Source: Nonomuraea sp. PA05 (GTDB lineage Bacteria > Actinomycetota > Actinomycetes > Streptosporangiales > Streptosporangiaceae). Taken from it: a DNA stretch of 64,000 bases. The stretch is from positions 1 through 64,000 of the forward strand of contig NZ_VSEY01000029.1 of the NCBI RefSeq assembly GCF_008086045.1. Reading direction: 5' to 3'. Shown piece after piece: positions 1 to 7,382 of the stretch. A program made the translations under genes and the position numbers. The first letter of the stretch is position 1, and each line of letters opens with the position of its first letter. Below the pieces are notes generated by a model, which saw only the letters and a program-made list of their open reading frames with translations, ran no database searches and was not told the origin of the DNA.

Positions 1-407
1 ACGTGGACGTCCTCGGCCTCCGGCACCGCCTCCGCCAGCGCCGCCATGGCCGCCCGCCCGCGCCTGGCGCGTTCGCCCGTCATCAGGTCGAACTCCACGT
101 CCGTGCATCCGGCGGCGGCCCCCACCGCCTCGATCGCCGCGACGGAGAGCGGCGCCCGGCCGAGGTTGGTGTGCACGAGCACGCCGGTGGCGTTGATCAC
201 CCGTCTGGGCCCTGAGGCGGCCAGCGCGGACACGGTGGCGGCCACCACCTCCTCGGGCGCGATCCGTCCGTCCCTGGCCCGCTGCTGCGCCGCCGCGACC
301 GCCGCCTTGACGGCGGCCCGCCCCGCTCCCCTGGCGGCCTCCGTCACCCTCGGGTCCGACAGCACCAGGTCGGTACGGGGAATGCGGCGCCGTGGATCAC
401 CCGTCAC
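1..407 (-). CDS. selA: L-seryl-tRNA(Sec) selenium transferase, N-terminal part (cut by window edge)
   Basis: SelA is a PLP enzyme that converts seryl-tRNA(Sec) to selenocysteyl-tRNA(Sec) using selenophosphate. Only about 135 N-terminal residues are in the window; the gene runs off the left edge on the minus strand. I read a GTG start at 407 because an AGGAGG Shine-Dalgarno sequence (complement of 414-419) sits 6 bases upstream. The translation carries the SelA N-terminal helical region and then RRVINATGVLVHTNLGRAPL, a hallmark of the family. The PLP-lysine is outside the window. It lies just downstream of tRNA-Sec on the same strand and divergent from selD, a compact selenium locus. The identification is strong although only part of the gene is seen. 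Confidence 0.9.
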   Translation of the reverse strand, partial: MTGDPRRRIPRTDLVLSDPRVTEAARGAGRAAVKAAVAAAQQRARDGRIAPEEVVAATVSALAASGPRRVINATGVLVHTNLGRAPLSVAAIEAVGAAAGCTDVEFDLMTGERARRGRAAMAALAEAVPEAEDVH

Positions 408-427
408 GGCGGACCTCCTGGCAGTGC

Positions 428-518
428 GGAGGCGCACGGGGATCGAACCCGCCGGCGACGCCGCGCGCCGCCCACCGATTTTGAAGACCGGGGTGCCCAC
501 CAGAACACACGCGCCTCC
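428..518 (-). tRNA. selC: tRNA-Sec (anticodon TCA)
   Basis: Minus-strand cloverleaf of about 91 nt, longer than ordinary tRNAs. Acceptor ends GGAGGCGC and GCGCCTCC pair over 8 bp, the extended stem typical of bacterial tRNA-Sec. The anticodon region reads CTTCAAAA with TCA, which decodes UGA. There is a long variable arm and a T-arm loop TTCGATC closed by GCGGG/CCCGT. The discriminator base appears to be G, and CCA is not encoded. It lies between selA and selD. Exact ends may vary by one base. Confidence 0.93.
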
Positions 519-564
519 AAGGCCAATAATTCACGATACGACGGTCGTGAAGGAGACTCGGGGT

Positions 565-1554
565 ATGACGGGTCTCAGGCTCACGCAGTACGCCCGTGGC
601 GGCGGTTGCAGCTGCAAGATCCCGCCCGGCGAGTTGGAGGCGGTCCTGGCCGGGCTACCCGGATCCGCGAACAGCGGCGGGCGGGTGCTGGTCGGGCTTG
701 AGCACGGTGACGACGCGGCCGTCGTCCGCCTCGACGGTGACCGCGCGCTCGTCTCCACCGTCGACTTCTTCGCCCCCGTCGTGGACGACCCGTACGACTT
801 CGGCAGGATCGCCGCCGCGAACGCCCTGTCCGACGTCTACGCGGTCGGCGGCGAGCCGCTGGTGGCGCTGAACCTGCTCGGCTGGCCCCGCGACCTGCTC
901 CCCATGGACGCGGCCCGCGAGGTGCTGCGCGGCGGCCTCGACGTGGCGGGGCAGGCGGGCTGCGCGGTGGCGGGCGGGCACAGCATCGACGACGCCGAAC
1001 CCAAGTACGGCATGGCCGTGACGGGCCTGGCCGACCCGGCGAGCCTGCTGCGCCTGGACGCCGGCCGTCCCGGGCTGCCGCTGAGCCTGAGCAAACCGCT
1101 CGGCGTCGGCGTGCTGAACTCCCGGCACAAGGCGACGGGCGCCGTCTTCCCCGAGGCGATCGCCTCCATGACGGCCCTCAACCGCGACGCCTCCCGCGCC
1201 GCCCGCACCGCCGGGGCCCGCTGCGCGACGGACGTGACCGGGTTCGGCCTGCTGGGGCACCTGTTCAAACTGGCCAGGGCGAGCGGAGTCACGGCGGTGG
1301 TGGAGGCCGGCGCGGTGCCGTACCTGGAGGGCGCGCGGGAGGCGGTGCGGGACGGGTACGTCAGCGGCGGCACCCGCCGCAACCTGGCCTGGGTGGCGCC
1401 GCACCTCGACGCCGGCGGCACGCCGGAGGAGGAGTTGCTGCTGCTGGCGGACGCGCAGACGTCGGGCGGGCTGCTGATGGCCGGGGAGGTGCCGGGCGCG
1501 CCGGTGGTCGGGGAGCTGACGGCCGCCCGCGATGCGGTCTTGATCGTCCGGTAG
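565..1554 (+). CDS. selD: Selenide, water dikinase (selenophosphate synthetase)
   Basis: SelD makes selenophosphate from selenide and ATP, the selenium donor for SelA. The 329-residue product has the catalytic N-terminal motif GGGCSCKIPPGE: Cys15 and Lys18 correspond to the catalytic Cys17 and Lys20 of the E. coli enzyme. The nucleophile is Cys, so this SelD is not itself a selenoprotein. An AIRS-type ATP-binding body follows (DDAAVVRLDGDRALVSTVDFF, AANALSDVYAVGG, GGHSID) and then the C-terminal AIRS domain with ATDVTGFGLLGH. The ATG at 565 is chosen because AAGGAG lies about 10 bases upstream; a longer open frame upstream has no support. Divergent from tRNA-Sec and selA. Length and motifs fit the family. 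Confidence 0.96.
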   Translation: MTGLRLTQYARGGGCSCKIPPGELEAVLAGLPGSANSGGRVLVGLEHGDDAAVVRLDGDRALVSTVDFFAPVVDDPYDFGRIAAANALSDVYAVGGEPLVALNLLGWPRDLLPMDAAREVLRGGLDVAGQAGCAVAGGHSIDDAEPKYGMAVTGLADPASLLRLDAGRPGLPLSLSKPLGVGVLNSRHKATGAVFPEAIASMTALNRDASRAARTAGARCATDVTGFGLLGHLFKLARASGVTAVVEAGAVPYLEGAREAVRDGYVSGGTRRNLAWVAPHLDAGGTPEEELLLLADAQTSGGLLMAGEVPGAPVVGELTAARDAVLIVR

Positions 1555-1582
1555 GGCCCGGTGTTACGTTGAAGGCACAGGC

Positions 1583-2155
1583 GTGCCCGACACCTGCGCG
1601 AAGGACGTGGTCACCGTGCTCTACCTCTTCGGCTTCGATCGGATCGGCGTGGCCGTGAGCGACATCTACTTCGTCGACCCCAACCCGATCAAGGGCCAGG
1701 AGGGCGCGGAACGCGGGGTCCGGCTGGAGCTGCGCCGGCTGGAGAGCGGAGAGCTCAAGGGCTCGATCTACTCCTCCCGCCCCATCGGCGTCGACCGGCC
1801 GATCTGGCGCGTCGACCTGCTGGAATCCGTCTCCGGCACGCCCGGCAGCTTCGACCGCACCCACCACCATCCCACGCTCAAGGGGTGGGAGCCGGGGCGG
1901 CGGGTGTTCGACGAGCGGCTGTCGGCGGAGCCGCTGAAGTGGCTCGGGGAGCGGCTGGCCGATCTGGAGGGGGTGCTGGACGAGTGCGGGGTCGAACGCG
2001 ACGAGGTCGGCCCCGACGACGTGACCGGTCTGCGCGATCGCGCTCCGGAGATCGTCGAGACGGTGGCGCGGCTGCTCGAATCCGTCCGTGCCGCCGCCCC
2101 GGACGCGCCGGACGGCGCCGAGCCGGCCACGAGCGTGCGGGCGAGCTGGTTGTAG
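1583..2155 (+). CDS. Hypothetical protein, soluble, 190 aa
   Basis: I do not recognise a family. The product is soluble, mixed alpha/beta, with no signal peptide or membrane segment. The first half is beta-rich and includes YFVDPNPIKGQEGAERGVRLELRRL and a His cluster RTHHHP near residue 94. The second half is helical and charged and ends in a flexible alanine-rich tail. It starts at GTG, 28 bases after selD on the same strand, so it could be co-transcribed with selD; nothing in it suggests a selenium role. Codon use matches the neighbours. The start is moderately secure because the Shine-Dalgarno match (GAAGG) is modest. Confidence 0.6.
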   Translation: MPDTCAKDVVTVLYLFGFDRIGVAVSDIYFVDPNPIKGQEGAERGVRLELRRLESGELKGSIYSSRPIGVDRPIWRVDLLESVSGTPGSFDRTHHHPTLKGWEPGRRVFDERLSAEPLKWLGERLADLEGVLDECGVERDEVGPDDVTGLRDRAPEIVETVARLLESVRAAAPDAPDGAEPATSVRASWL

Positions 2156-2225
2156 CCGGGCCGCACGCACGTCCCAGGGCGGATGCGCGGCTCAAGCGGT
2201 CGTGTGCCGCCGGCAGGGGCGCGTC

Positions 2226-3278
2226 TCAGGCGAGTTCGTCTCCGGACGAACGGGACGGCGGCGGTGCGGTGCTGTTGCGGCGGATGAGGGCGGGCACGAC
2301 GCACTCGCGCGCCGCCGGCTCCCCCGCCTCCGCGCCGTCCACCAGCCCGAGCAGCGCGGCCACGGCCCGCCGCCCGACCTCCTCGTGATCGGGCCGTACG
2401 GTGGTCAGCGGCGGGATGAGGTACCCCGCCTCGGGAATGTCGTCGAAGCCGATGACGCTCACGTCCTCCGGCACCCGGATCCCCCGCTCGTGGAAGGCCC
2501 GCAGCAGCCCGAGCGCCATGTGGTCGTTGGCGGCGAAGACGGCGGTGACGCCCGGTCGTTCGGCCAGTTCCAGGCCCGCCTGATAGCCGGACTCGGCGCC
2601 CCAGTCGCCCGCGATCACGGGCGGGGCGGCGCGTCCCGCGGCCTCCAGGGTGGCGCGCCAGCCGTCGACGCGGGCCTGCGCGTCGAGCCGGTCGCGGGGC
2701 CCCGACACGTGCCAGACCGTCTCGTGGCCGAGGTAGAGCAGGTGCTCGACGGCCATCCTGGCGCCCGCCGCCTGGTCGATGTGCACGCCGGTGACGAGTT
2801 CGTCGGCCGCTTCGACGGCCACCGCGGGCATGCCTTCCGGGAGGCTGAGCAGGGCCGTCGCCGAGGCGGTGCGGGAGGGGAAGACGATGACCACGCCGGC
2901 CACGGACTGCCCGGCGATCGTGGCCATGGCGTCGGTGATGCTGGAGCGGTCGGTGCTCTCCGGGGTGACGATGGTGACGCCGTAGCCCTCGTCGCGGGCG
3001 GCCCTGCCGATGCCGAGGAGGGTCGAGGCGGGGCCGAACAGCACCGTGTCGAAGCTGACCACGCCGATCATGTGGGAGCGCCGGCGCACCAGGCCCCTGG
3101 CCATGAGATTGGGGCGGTAGTTGAGCTGCCTGATGGCGTCCAGGACACGTTCCCTGGTGCCGGGGTGGACGTGCGGGTGGTCGTTGAGCACCCGGGAGAC
3201 GGTCTGGTTGGACACCCCGGCGAGCTGCGCCACGTCGCCGATCACCGCGGGACGTGGCCTCCGCCCGGCCTCTGCCAC
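2226..3278 (-). CDS. LacI-family transcriptional regulator
   Basis: Sugar-type repressor with an N-terminal LacI helix-turn-helix (residues about 12-35, VIGDVAQLAGVSNQTVSRVLN), a hinge region (NYRPNLMARGLV) and a periplasmic-binding-protein-like effector domain to residue 350. The GTG start at 3278 is preferred over an upstream in-frame ATG (3371) because GGGGAGGAAG lies directly before it and because LacI proteins normally begin a few residues before the helix-turn-helix. Two copies of TGTTAACGTT lie just upstream, so autoregulation is likely. The target is unclear: the neighbouring hydrolase is on the same strand upstream, and no sugar genes adjoin. The effector cannot be predicted. Confidence 0.9.
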   Translation of the reverse strand: MAEAGRRPRPAVIGDVAQLAGVSNQTVSRVLNDHPHVHPGTRERVLDAIRQLNYRPNLMARGLVRRRSHMIGVVSFDTVLFGPASTLLGIGRAARDEGYGVTIVTPESTDRSSITDAMATIAGQSVAGVVIVFPSRTASATALLSLPEGMPAVAVEAADELVTGVHIDQAAGARMAVEHLLYLGHETVWHVSGPRDRLDAQARVDGWRATLEAAGRAAPPVIAGDWGAESGYQAGLELAERPGVTAVFAANDHMALGLLRAFHERGIRVPEDVSVIGFDDIPEAGYLIPPLTTVRPDHEEVGRRAVAALLGLVDGAEAGEPAARECVVPALIRRNSTAPPPSRSSGDELA

Positions 3279-3293
3279 CTGGCTTCCTCCCCT

Positions 3294-3303
3294 TGTTAAC
3301 GTT
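3294..3303. promoter_or_regulatory. Putative LacI-type operator copy 1
   Basis: TGTTAACGTT, followed by GCCAAC so that GTTAAC..CCAAC forms an imperfect dyad, lies 16 bases before the LacI gene start. The identical 10-mer recurs at 3374-3383. Repetition of an exact 10-mer around a LacI gene start suggests an autoregulatory operator. No experimental support. Confidence 0.45.
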
Positions 3304-3373
3304 GCCAACGGCGTGGTGGAGCCGGATTTCGCAGGAAGGCAGGGCAGCGCGGGATCGGCTCCGTTGTCCACAA

Positions 3374-3383
3374 TGTTAACGTT
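3374..3383. promoter_or_regulatory. Putative LacI-type operator copy 2
   Basis: Second exact copy of TGTTAACGTT, 80 bp from the first, in the gap between the LacI gene and the alpha/beta hydrolase gene upstream. The spacing could allow looping or repression of a promoter between the two copies. Inference only. Confidence 0.4.
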
Positions 3384-3392
3384 CGCGGAGCG

Positions 3393-4208
3393 TCACTCCG
3401 TCGCGCGGATGCGGTCGGCGAGTTCGACGACCGCGTCGATCAGCTCGCGGCCGTTCAGCAGGGCGAGGTCGTTGTGCCCCGCTCCCGCCACCTCCACGGT
3501 CGTGGCGCGGGCGGCGCCGGCGACGGCGCGGCTCAGGTTCGGGGGGACGATCGTGTCGCCGGTGCCGTAGACGACCACGACGGGAGCCCGGACGGAGGCG
3601 ATGCCGTCCGCGACGGGGAAGCGGTCGCGCAGGAGCGCGCGTACCGGCAGGAACGGGTAGTTGACCTGGCCCGCGGCGGCCAGGTCGGTGAAGGGTGAAC
3701 GCAGCACGAGGCCGTCGGGCGGGTGCCGCAGGGCGAGTCGGGTGGCCACCGCCGCGCCCAGGCTCTCGCCGAAGTAGATCACCCGTGGGCTGCGGATGGC
3801 GTCGCGGGCGGCGAGGGCGTCGAGGTGGAGGCCCTCCTCGGTGGGGGTGCCGGGGTTGCCGCCGTAGCCGCGGTAGTCCAGGAGCAGTACCGGTAGCCCG
3901 TGGGCGGCCAGCGCTCTGGCCAGCGGTGCGCGGTGCAGCCGGTTGCCCGCGTTGCCGCCCGTGACGAGCACCGTGACGTCCTGTGTGCCTGGGACGTACC
4001 AGGCGGTGAGGTGGAGACCGTCGCGGGTGGTGAGCGTGATGTCGCGTGCGCCCGGGATGACGGCGGCGGCCGGAGGCACGGGGGTGCTGTCGGGCAGGTA
4101 GATGAGCCGCCGCTGGAACACCCACAGCAGCCCGAGCAGCAGGAGCAGCACCGCGGCGACGACCAGGGCGGTGCGCGCGAGCGTCGTCACGACGACAACG
4201 TTACGCAC
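3393..4208 (-). CDS. Membrane-anchored alpha/beta hydrolase (BEM46/ABHD13-like)
   Basis: A serine hydrolase with one N-terminal membrane helix (residues about 10-30), probably displaying its catalytic domain outside the cytoplasm. The triad is readable: nucleophile Ser149 in GESLG, Asp218 in YGTGDTIVP and His245 in GAGHNDL. The segment LDYRGYGGNPGTPTEEGL is characteristic of the BEM46/ABHD13 type. The substrate of this family is poorly defined (esterase or acyl hydrolase). The start is uncertain: GTG at 4208 gives 271 residues, GTG at 4190 is possible, and neither has a clear Shine-Dalgarno sequence. The LacI gene lies downstream on the same strand. Confidence 0.85.
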   Translation of the reverse strand: MRNVVVVTTLARTALVVAAVLLLLLGLLWVFQRRLIYLPDSTPVPPAAAVIPGARDITLTTRDGLHLTAWYVPGTQDVTVLVTGGNAGNRLHRAPLARALAAHGLPVLLLDYRGYGGNPGTPTEEGLHLDALAARDAIRSPRVIYFGESLGAAVATRLALRHPPDGLVLRSPFTDLAAAGQVNYPFLPVRALLRDRFPVADGIASVRAPVVVVYGTGDTIVPPNLSRAVAGAARATTVEVAGAGHNDLALLNGRELIDAVVELADRIRATE

Positions 4209-4238
4209 ACCGCCCGGAGGTGGCTAAGGGGCCGCCGG

Positions 4239-5444
4239 TCACACGAGCGCGCCCGCCTGGACGACGTGCCGCACGTGCGCGGGGTCGGCCAGCACGCCGA
4301 TGTCCTCCAGCGGATCCCCGTCGAGCACCACCAGGTCGGCGTGCGCCCCCACGGCCAGCGTGCCGATCTCGCCACCGAGCCCGACCAGCTCCGCCGCCCC
4401 CGTGGTGGCCGCGCGCAGCACGTCGATCGGCCGCTGCACCTCGCCCCTGAGCCGGAACTCCTGGTTCTGGTGCCGGTGCATGCCGCCGAGCAGGTCGGTC
4501 CCGTACGCGATCCGCACGCCGCCCCGGGAGGCCCGTTCGAGGGCGGCGAGCCCGGCGTCGAGCACCTCGTCCACCTTGCGCCAGCTCTGCTCGGGCAGGC
4601 CGAACTCGCGGCCCTCCTCCTTGAGCGCCCAGTACGTCACGAGCGTCGGCACCAGGTAGGCGTCGTGCTTGCGGAACAGCTCCACGCTGGTGTCGTCGAT
4701 GAGGTTGCCGTGCTCGATGGAGCGCACGCCCGCCTCCAGCGCCCGGTTGACGGCGCGGGCGGTGTAGGCGTGGGCGGCGACGTACCGGCTGGCGGCCTCG
4801 GCCTCCTCGACGGCGGCGCGCAGCTCGTCCATGGAGTACTGGGTGGAGTCGATGCGGTCGGTCGGCGAGGCGACGCCGCCGGAGGCCATCATCTTGATGT
4901 GGTGGGCGCCCTTGCGCAGTTCGTCGCGGGCGGCGGCGCGGACGGCGTCCACGCCGTCGGCGACGCGGCCGACGCCGGCGCAGCAGGGGTGGTCGTCCTT
5001 GAGGTGCTCGCCCCGGCCGCGGAAGTCGGCGTGGCCGCCGGTCTGGCTCAGCCCCTTGCCGCAGAACAGCAGGCGCGGCCCGCGTACGAGGCCTTCTGCC
5101 TGCGCGTCGGCGAGCCCGAAGTCGGCGCCGGACGCGTCGCGGACCGTGGTGAAGCCGCGGCTGAGCATGTCGCCCATGATGCGGGCGCTGTGGGCGGCCA
5201 CGTAGGCGGGCGACATGGAGCCGAGGCTGCCGAGGTTCGCGGTGGAGGCGGTGACGTGGACGTGCGCGTCGATCAGGCCGGGCACGACGCGGGCGCCGGC
5301 GAGGTCGATCACCCGGGTGTCGTCGGGGGCGGTGAGGCCGGGGCCGGTCTCCGCGATGCGGCCGTCGGCGCACCGCAGGTCGGCCTCGGTGTAGTCGCCG
5401 GTCCGCACGTCGAGGAGCAGGGCGTTCTTGAGCAGCAGGCTCAT
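4239..5444 (-). CDS. Metal-dependent amidohydrolase (peptidase M38 / imidazolonepropionase-like)
   Basis: TIM-barrel amidohydrolase of the subgroup that includes Xaa-Pro/Xaa-Arg dipeptidases and imidazolonepropionase-like enzymes. Metal and catalytic residues are visible: HVH (His61, His63), the carbamylated-lysine candidate Lys184 in IKMMASGG, His225 in AAHAYT, His245 in SIEHGN and Asp317 in AYGTD. It is the last gene of an MFS transporter, GAF protein and amidohydrolase operon and overlaps the GAF gene by 4 bp (ATGA), so it is translationally coupled. The context suggests hydrolysis of an imported amide, cyclic dipeptide or similar small molecule. The substrate cannot be read from sequence. 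Confidence 0.9.
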   Translation of the reverse strand: MSLLLKNALLLDVRTGDYTEADLRCADGRIAETGPGLTAPDDTRVIDLAGARVVPGLIDAHVHVTASTANLGSLGSMSPAYVAAHSARIMGDMLSRGFTTVRDASGADFGLADAQAEGLVRGPRLLFCGKGLSQTGGHADFRGRGEHLKDDHPCCAGVGRVADGVDAVRAAARDELRKGAHHIKMMASGGVASPTDRIDSTQYSMDELRAAVEEAEAASRYVAAHAYTARAVNRALEAGVRSIEHGNLIDDTSVELFRKHDAYLVPTLVTYWALKEEGREFGLPEQSWRKVDEVLDAGLAALERASRGGVRIAYGTDLLGGMHRHQNQEFRLRGEVQRPIDVLRAATTGAAELVGLGGEIGTLAVGAHADLVVLDGDPLEDIGVLADPAHVRHVVQAGALV

Positions 5445-5863
5445 GCGGCGGCACCCTTCAGGCAGGCGCCGGCGTCCTTGGCGATGGCCTGGGCGGCGGC
5501 CACGGAGGCGTCGTCGTAGGTGCCTTCCGCGTCGAGGATGTTGAGCACGCCGAGCACCTCGCCGTCGTCGCCGAGCACGGGCACGTTGATGATGGAGGAG
5601 CAGCCCAGGCTCTCGATCAGCTCGTGGTCGGCGAAGATCTCGCGTACGGCGGCCCTGTCCTTGCCGAAGTACGGCTGCCGCCCCTCGATGCAGGTGGCGA
5701 GCCAGCCCTGGGCGACCTCGACGGTCTTCTCACCGCCCACCGGGTACTGCTCGGGGTGGCTGCTGTGCACGCGGCGCAGCGCCCGCCGTTCCGGCACCCA
5801 GGCCAGCACGGTGAACAGCCGCACGCCCACCTCCCTGCGGACCCTCTCCTCCAGCTCGATCAT
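5441..5863 (-). CDS. Small stand-alone GAF-domain protein
   Basis: The 140-residue product is a single GAF-type domain (LFTVLAWVPERRALRRVHSSHPEQYPVGG, then CSSIINVPVLGDDGEVLGVLNILDAEGTYD). GAF domains bind small molecules and usually regulate a fused output domain; none is present here. It overlaps both neighbours by 4 bp: its ATG overlaps the MFS stop and its stop overlaps the amidohydrolase ATG. It is therefore made in step with the transporter and hydrolase. It could be a ligand-binding or chaperone-like accessory, or an enzyme such as a methionine-sulfoxide-reductase-type GAF. The fRMsr cysteine pattern is not convincing, so I leave the function open. Confidence 0.8.
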   Translation of the reverse strand: MIELEERVRREVGVRLFTVLAWVPERRALRRVHSSHPEQYPVGGEKTVEVAQGWLATCIEGRQPYFGKDRAAVREIFADHELIESLGCSSIINVPVLGDDGEVLGVLNILDAEGTYDDASVAAAQAIAKDAGACLKGAAA

Positions 5864-7233
5864 CGGGTTGCCTCCTCAGTCGTCTCCGTCAGCTCTTCCA
5901 GTGATCGTCCCGCAGTGGCCAGACCGAATACGATCACGCACACCACCCCCGCCACCAGCACCGCCGTGGTCAGCCCGAACACGCCGGCGAAGCCGAGGCT
6001 CGCGGCCGACAGGCCGATGATCGTGGGCGCGAGGATGCTGCCGACCCGGCCGAACGCGCTCGACAGCCCGGTGCCGGTGGCGCGGATCCAGGTCGGGAAG
6101 ACCTCGGGGGTGTAGGAGTAGACGCCGGCGTAGGTGCCGTTCAGGAAGAACGACAGCACCGCCCCCGCGACCGTGATCGTGACAGGTGAGTCCATCTGCG
6201 ACAGCCAGAAGGCGCTGACCGCCGACCCGGCGAGGTAGAGCGCGATCGTGTTCTTGCGGTCCATCCGCTCCGACAGCCAGGCCGCGGAGAAGTATCCCGG
6301 GATCTGCGCCAGGTAGATGATGATCGAGAACTCGAAGCTCTTGGTGACCGTGATGCCGCGCTGCACGAGCAGCGTGGGGATCCAGGAGAAGAACCCGTAG
6401 TACGAGAACGTGATCACGAACCAGATCAGCCAGATGACCGCGGTGCGCTTGGCCATGGCCGGGCTCCACAGGAATCGCAGAGCACTGATCAGGTTCACCT
6501 TGGGGGCACTGGTCGTGGGGGCGACGGCGGTCTCGGGCACCGGTGGCAGCGGCTGCCCCGTGGCCTTCTCCACCCGCCGTTCCAGGTCGGCGACCACCTG
6601 TTCCGCCTCGTCCGCGCGGCCCTGCTGGAGCAGGAAGCGGGGCGACTCCGGCAGCGAGCGGCGCCACCACAGCAGCATCAGGATCGGCAGCGCGGTGATC
6701 ACCTGCGCGATCCGCCAGCCGTCGTCGAACGTCGGCACGACGAACCGCCCGATCAGCGCGGCCATCACGAACCCGAACGAGAAGAACCCGGCCAGCGCAC
6801 CGATGAACCAGCCGCGCCGCTTGGCGGGCACGAACTCCGACAGGAACGGCGCGATGATCGCGCTCTCCGCTCCCGCCCCGGCCCCGGCGAGCACGCGGGC
6901 CACGAGGAACACCTCGTAGTTCGGCGCGAACGCGGCGATCACCGAGAAGACGGCGTAGAAGGCGAGCGCATACATCATCACCTTCTTGCGGCCGATGCGG
7001 TCGCCGAGCAGTCCCGCGATGGTCGCGCCGAACAGGAACCCGAACGGCGTCGCGGACCCGATGAAGCCGAGCTGGCCGTTGGACAGGCCCCATTCCTCCT
7101 GCGCGCTGGGCAGCAGGAAGGCGACGACGGCCGAGTCCATGCCGTCGAAGGTGTAGCCGAGACCCCCGATCAGGAGCAGCAGGTAGTGCGGACGGCTCAG
7201 CGGGAGCCGGTCCAGACGGGCCAACAAGGTCAT
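5860..7233 (-). CDS. MFS transporter (AAHS / sugar-porter-like)
   Basis: Twelve-helix major facilitator of 457 residues. Family motifs are present: GDRIGRKKVM between helices 2 and 3, ARVLAGAGAGAESAIIAPFLSE around helix 4, and PESPRFLLQQGR in the central loop; the pattern resembles aromatic-acid:H+ symporters and sugar porters. It leads the operon and overlaps the GAF gene by 4 bp. A plausible promoter (TTGCAA, 16 bp, TATATG) lies upstream within a possible RpiR operator. It presumably imports the substrate of the downstream amidohydrolase. The start at 7233 is ATG. Confidence 0.9.
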   Translation of the reverse strand: MTLLARLDRLPLSRPHYLLLLIGGLGYTFDGMDSAVVAFLLPSAQEEWGLSNGQLGFIGSATPFGFLFGATIAGLLGDRIGRKKVMMYALAFYAVFSVIAAFAPNYEVFLVARVLAGAGAGAESAIIAPFLSEFVPAKRRGWFIGALAGFFSFGFVMAALIGRFVVPTFDDGWRIAQVITALPILMLLWWRRSLPESPRFLLQQGRADEAEQVVADLERRVEKATGQPLPPVPETAVAPTTSAPKVNLISALRFLWSPAMAKRTAVIWLIWFVITFSYYGFFSWIPTLLVQRGITVTKSFEFSIIIYLAQIPGYFSAAWLSERMDRKNTIALYLAGSAVSAFWLSQMDSPVTITVAGAVLSFFLNGTYAGVYSYTPEVFPTWIRATGTGLSSAFGRVGSILAPTIIGLSAASLGFAGVFGLTTAVLVAGVVCVIVFGLATAGRSLEELTETTEEATR

Positions 7234-7284
7234 CGAACAACACCTTTCACCAGGTCATGGCCCTGCAAGTCGATTGCGCAGCAA

Positions 7285-7324
7285 CATATAGTGCAGATTG
7301 GTAAAATTGCAACGGTCTTTGCAA
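7285..7324 (-). promoter_or_regulatory. MFS-operon promoter overlapping TTGCAA repeat (candidate RpiR operator)
   Basis: On the minus strand -35 TTGCAA (complement of 7307-7312), 16 bp, then -10 TATATG (complement of 7285-7290). The self-complementary hexamer TTGCAA occurs twice, at 7307-7312 and 7319-7324, separated by 6 bp. One copy is the -35 box. A regulator bound here would block the transporter operon; the divergent RpiR gene is the obvious candidate. Inference from motif and position. Confidence 0.5.
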
Positions 7325-7382
7325 GTTAGGTTTGTTGCGAGCGCGTAGCATGCTGATCCCGAAGACCTCGGAAAGGGATGAC

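Noticed and set aside
46..564. Possible N-terminal extension of SelD into the tRNA-Sec and selA region
   Set aside because: The extension reads through the tRNA gene and the selA strand, has no SelD-like sequence, and the ATG at 565 has a good ribosome site.
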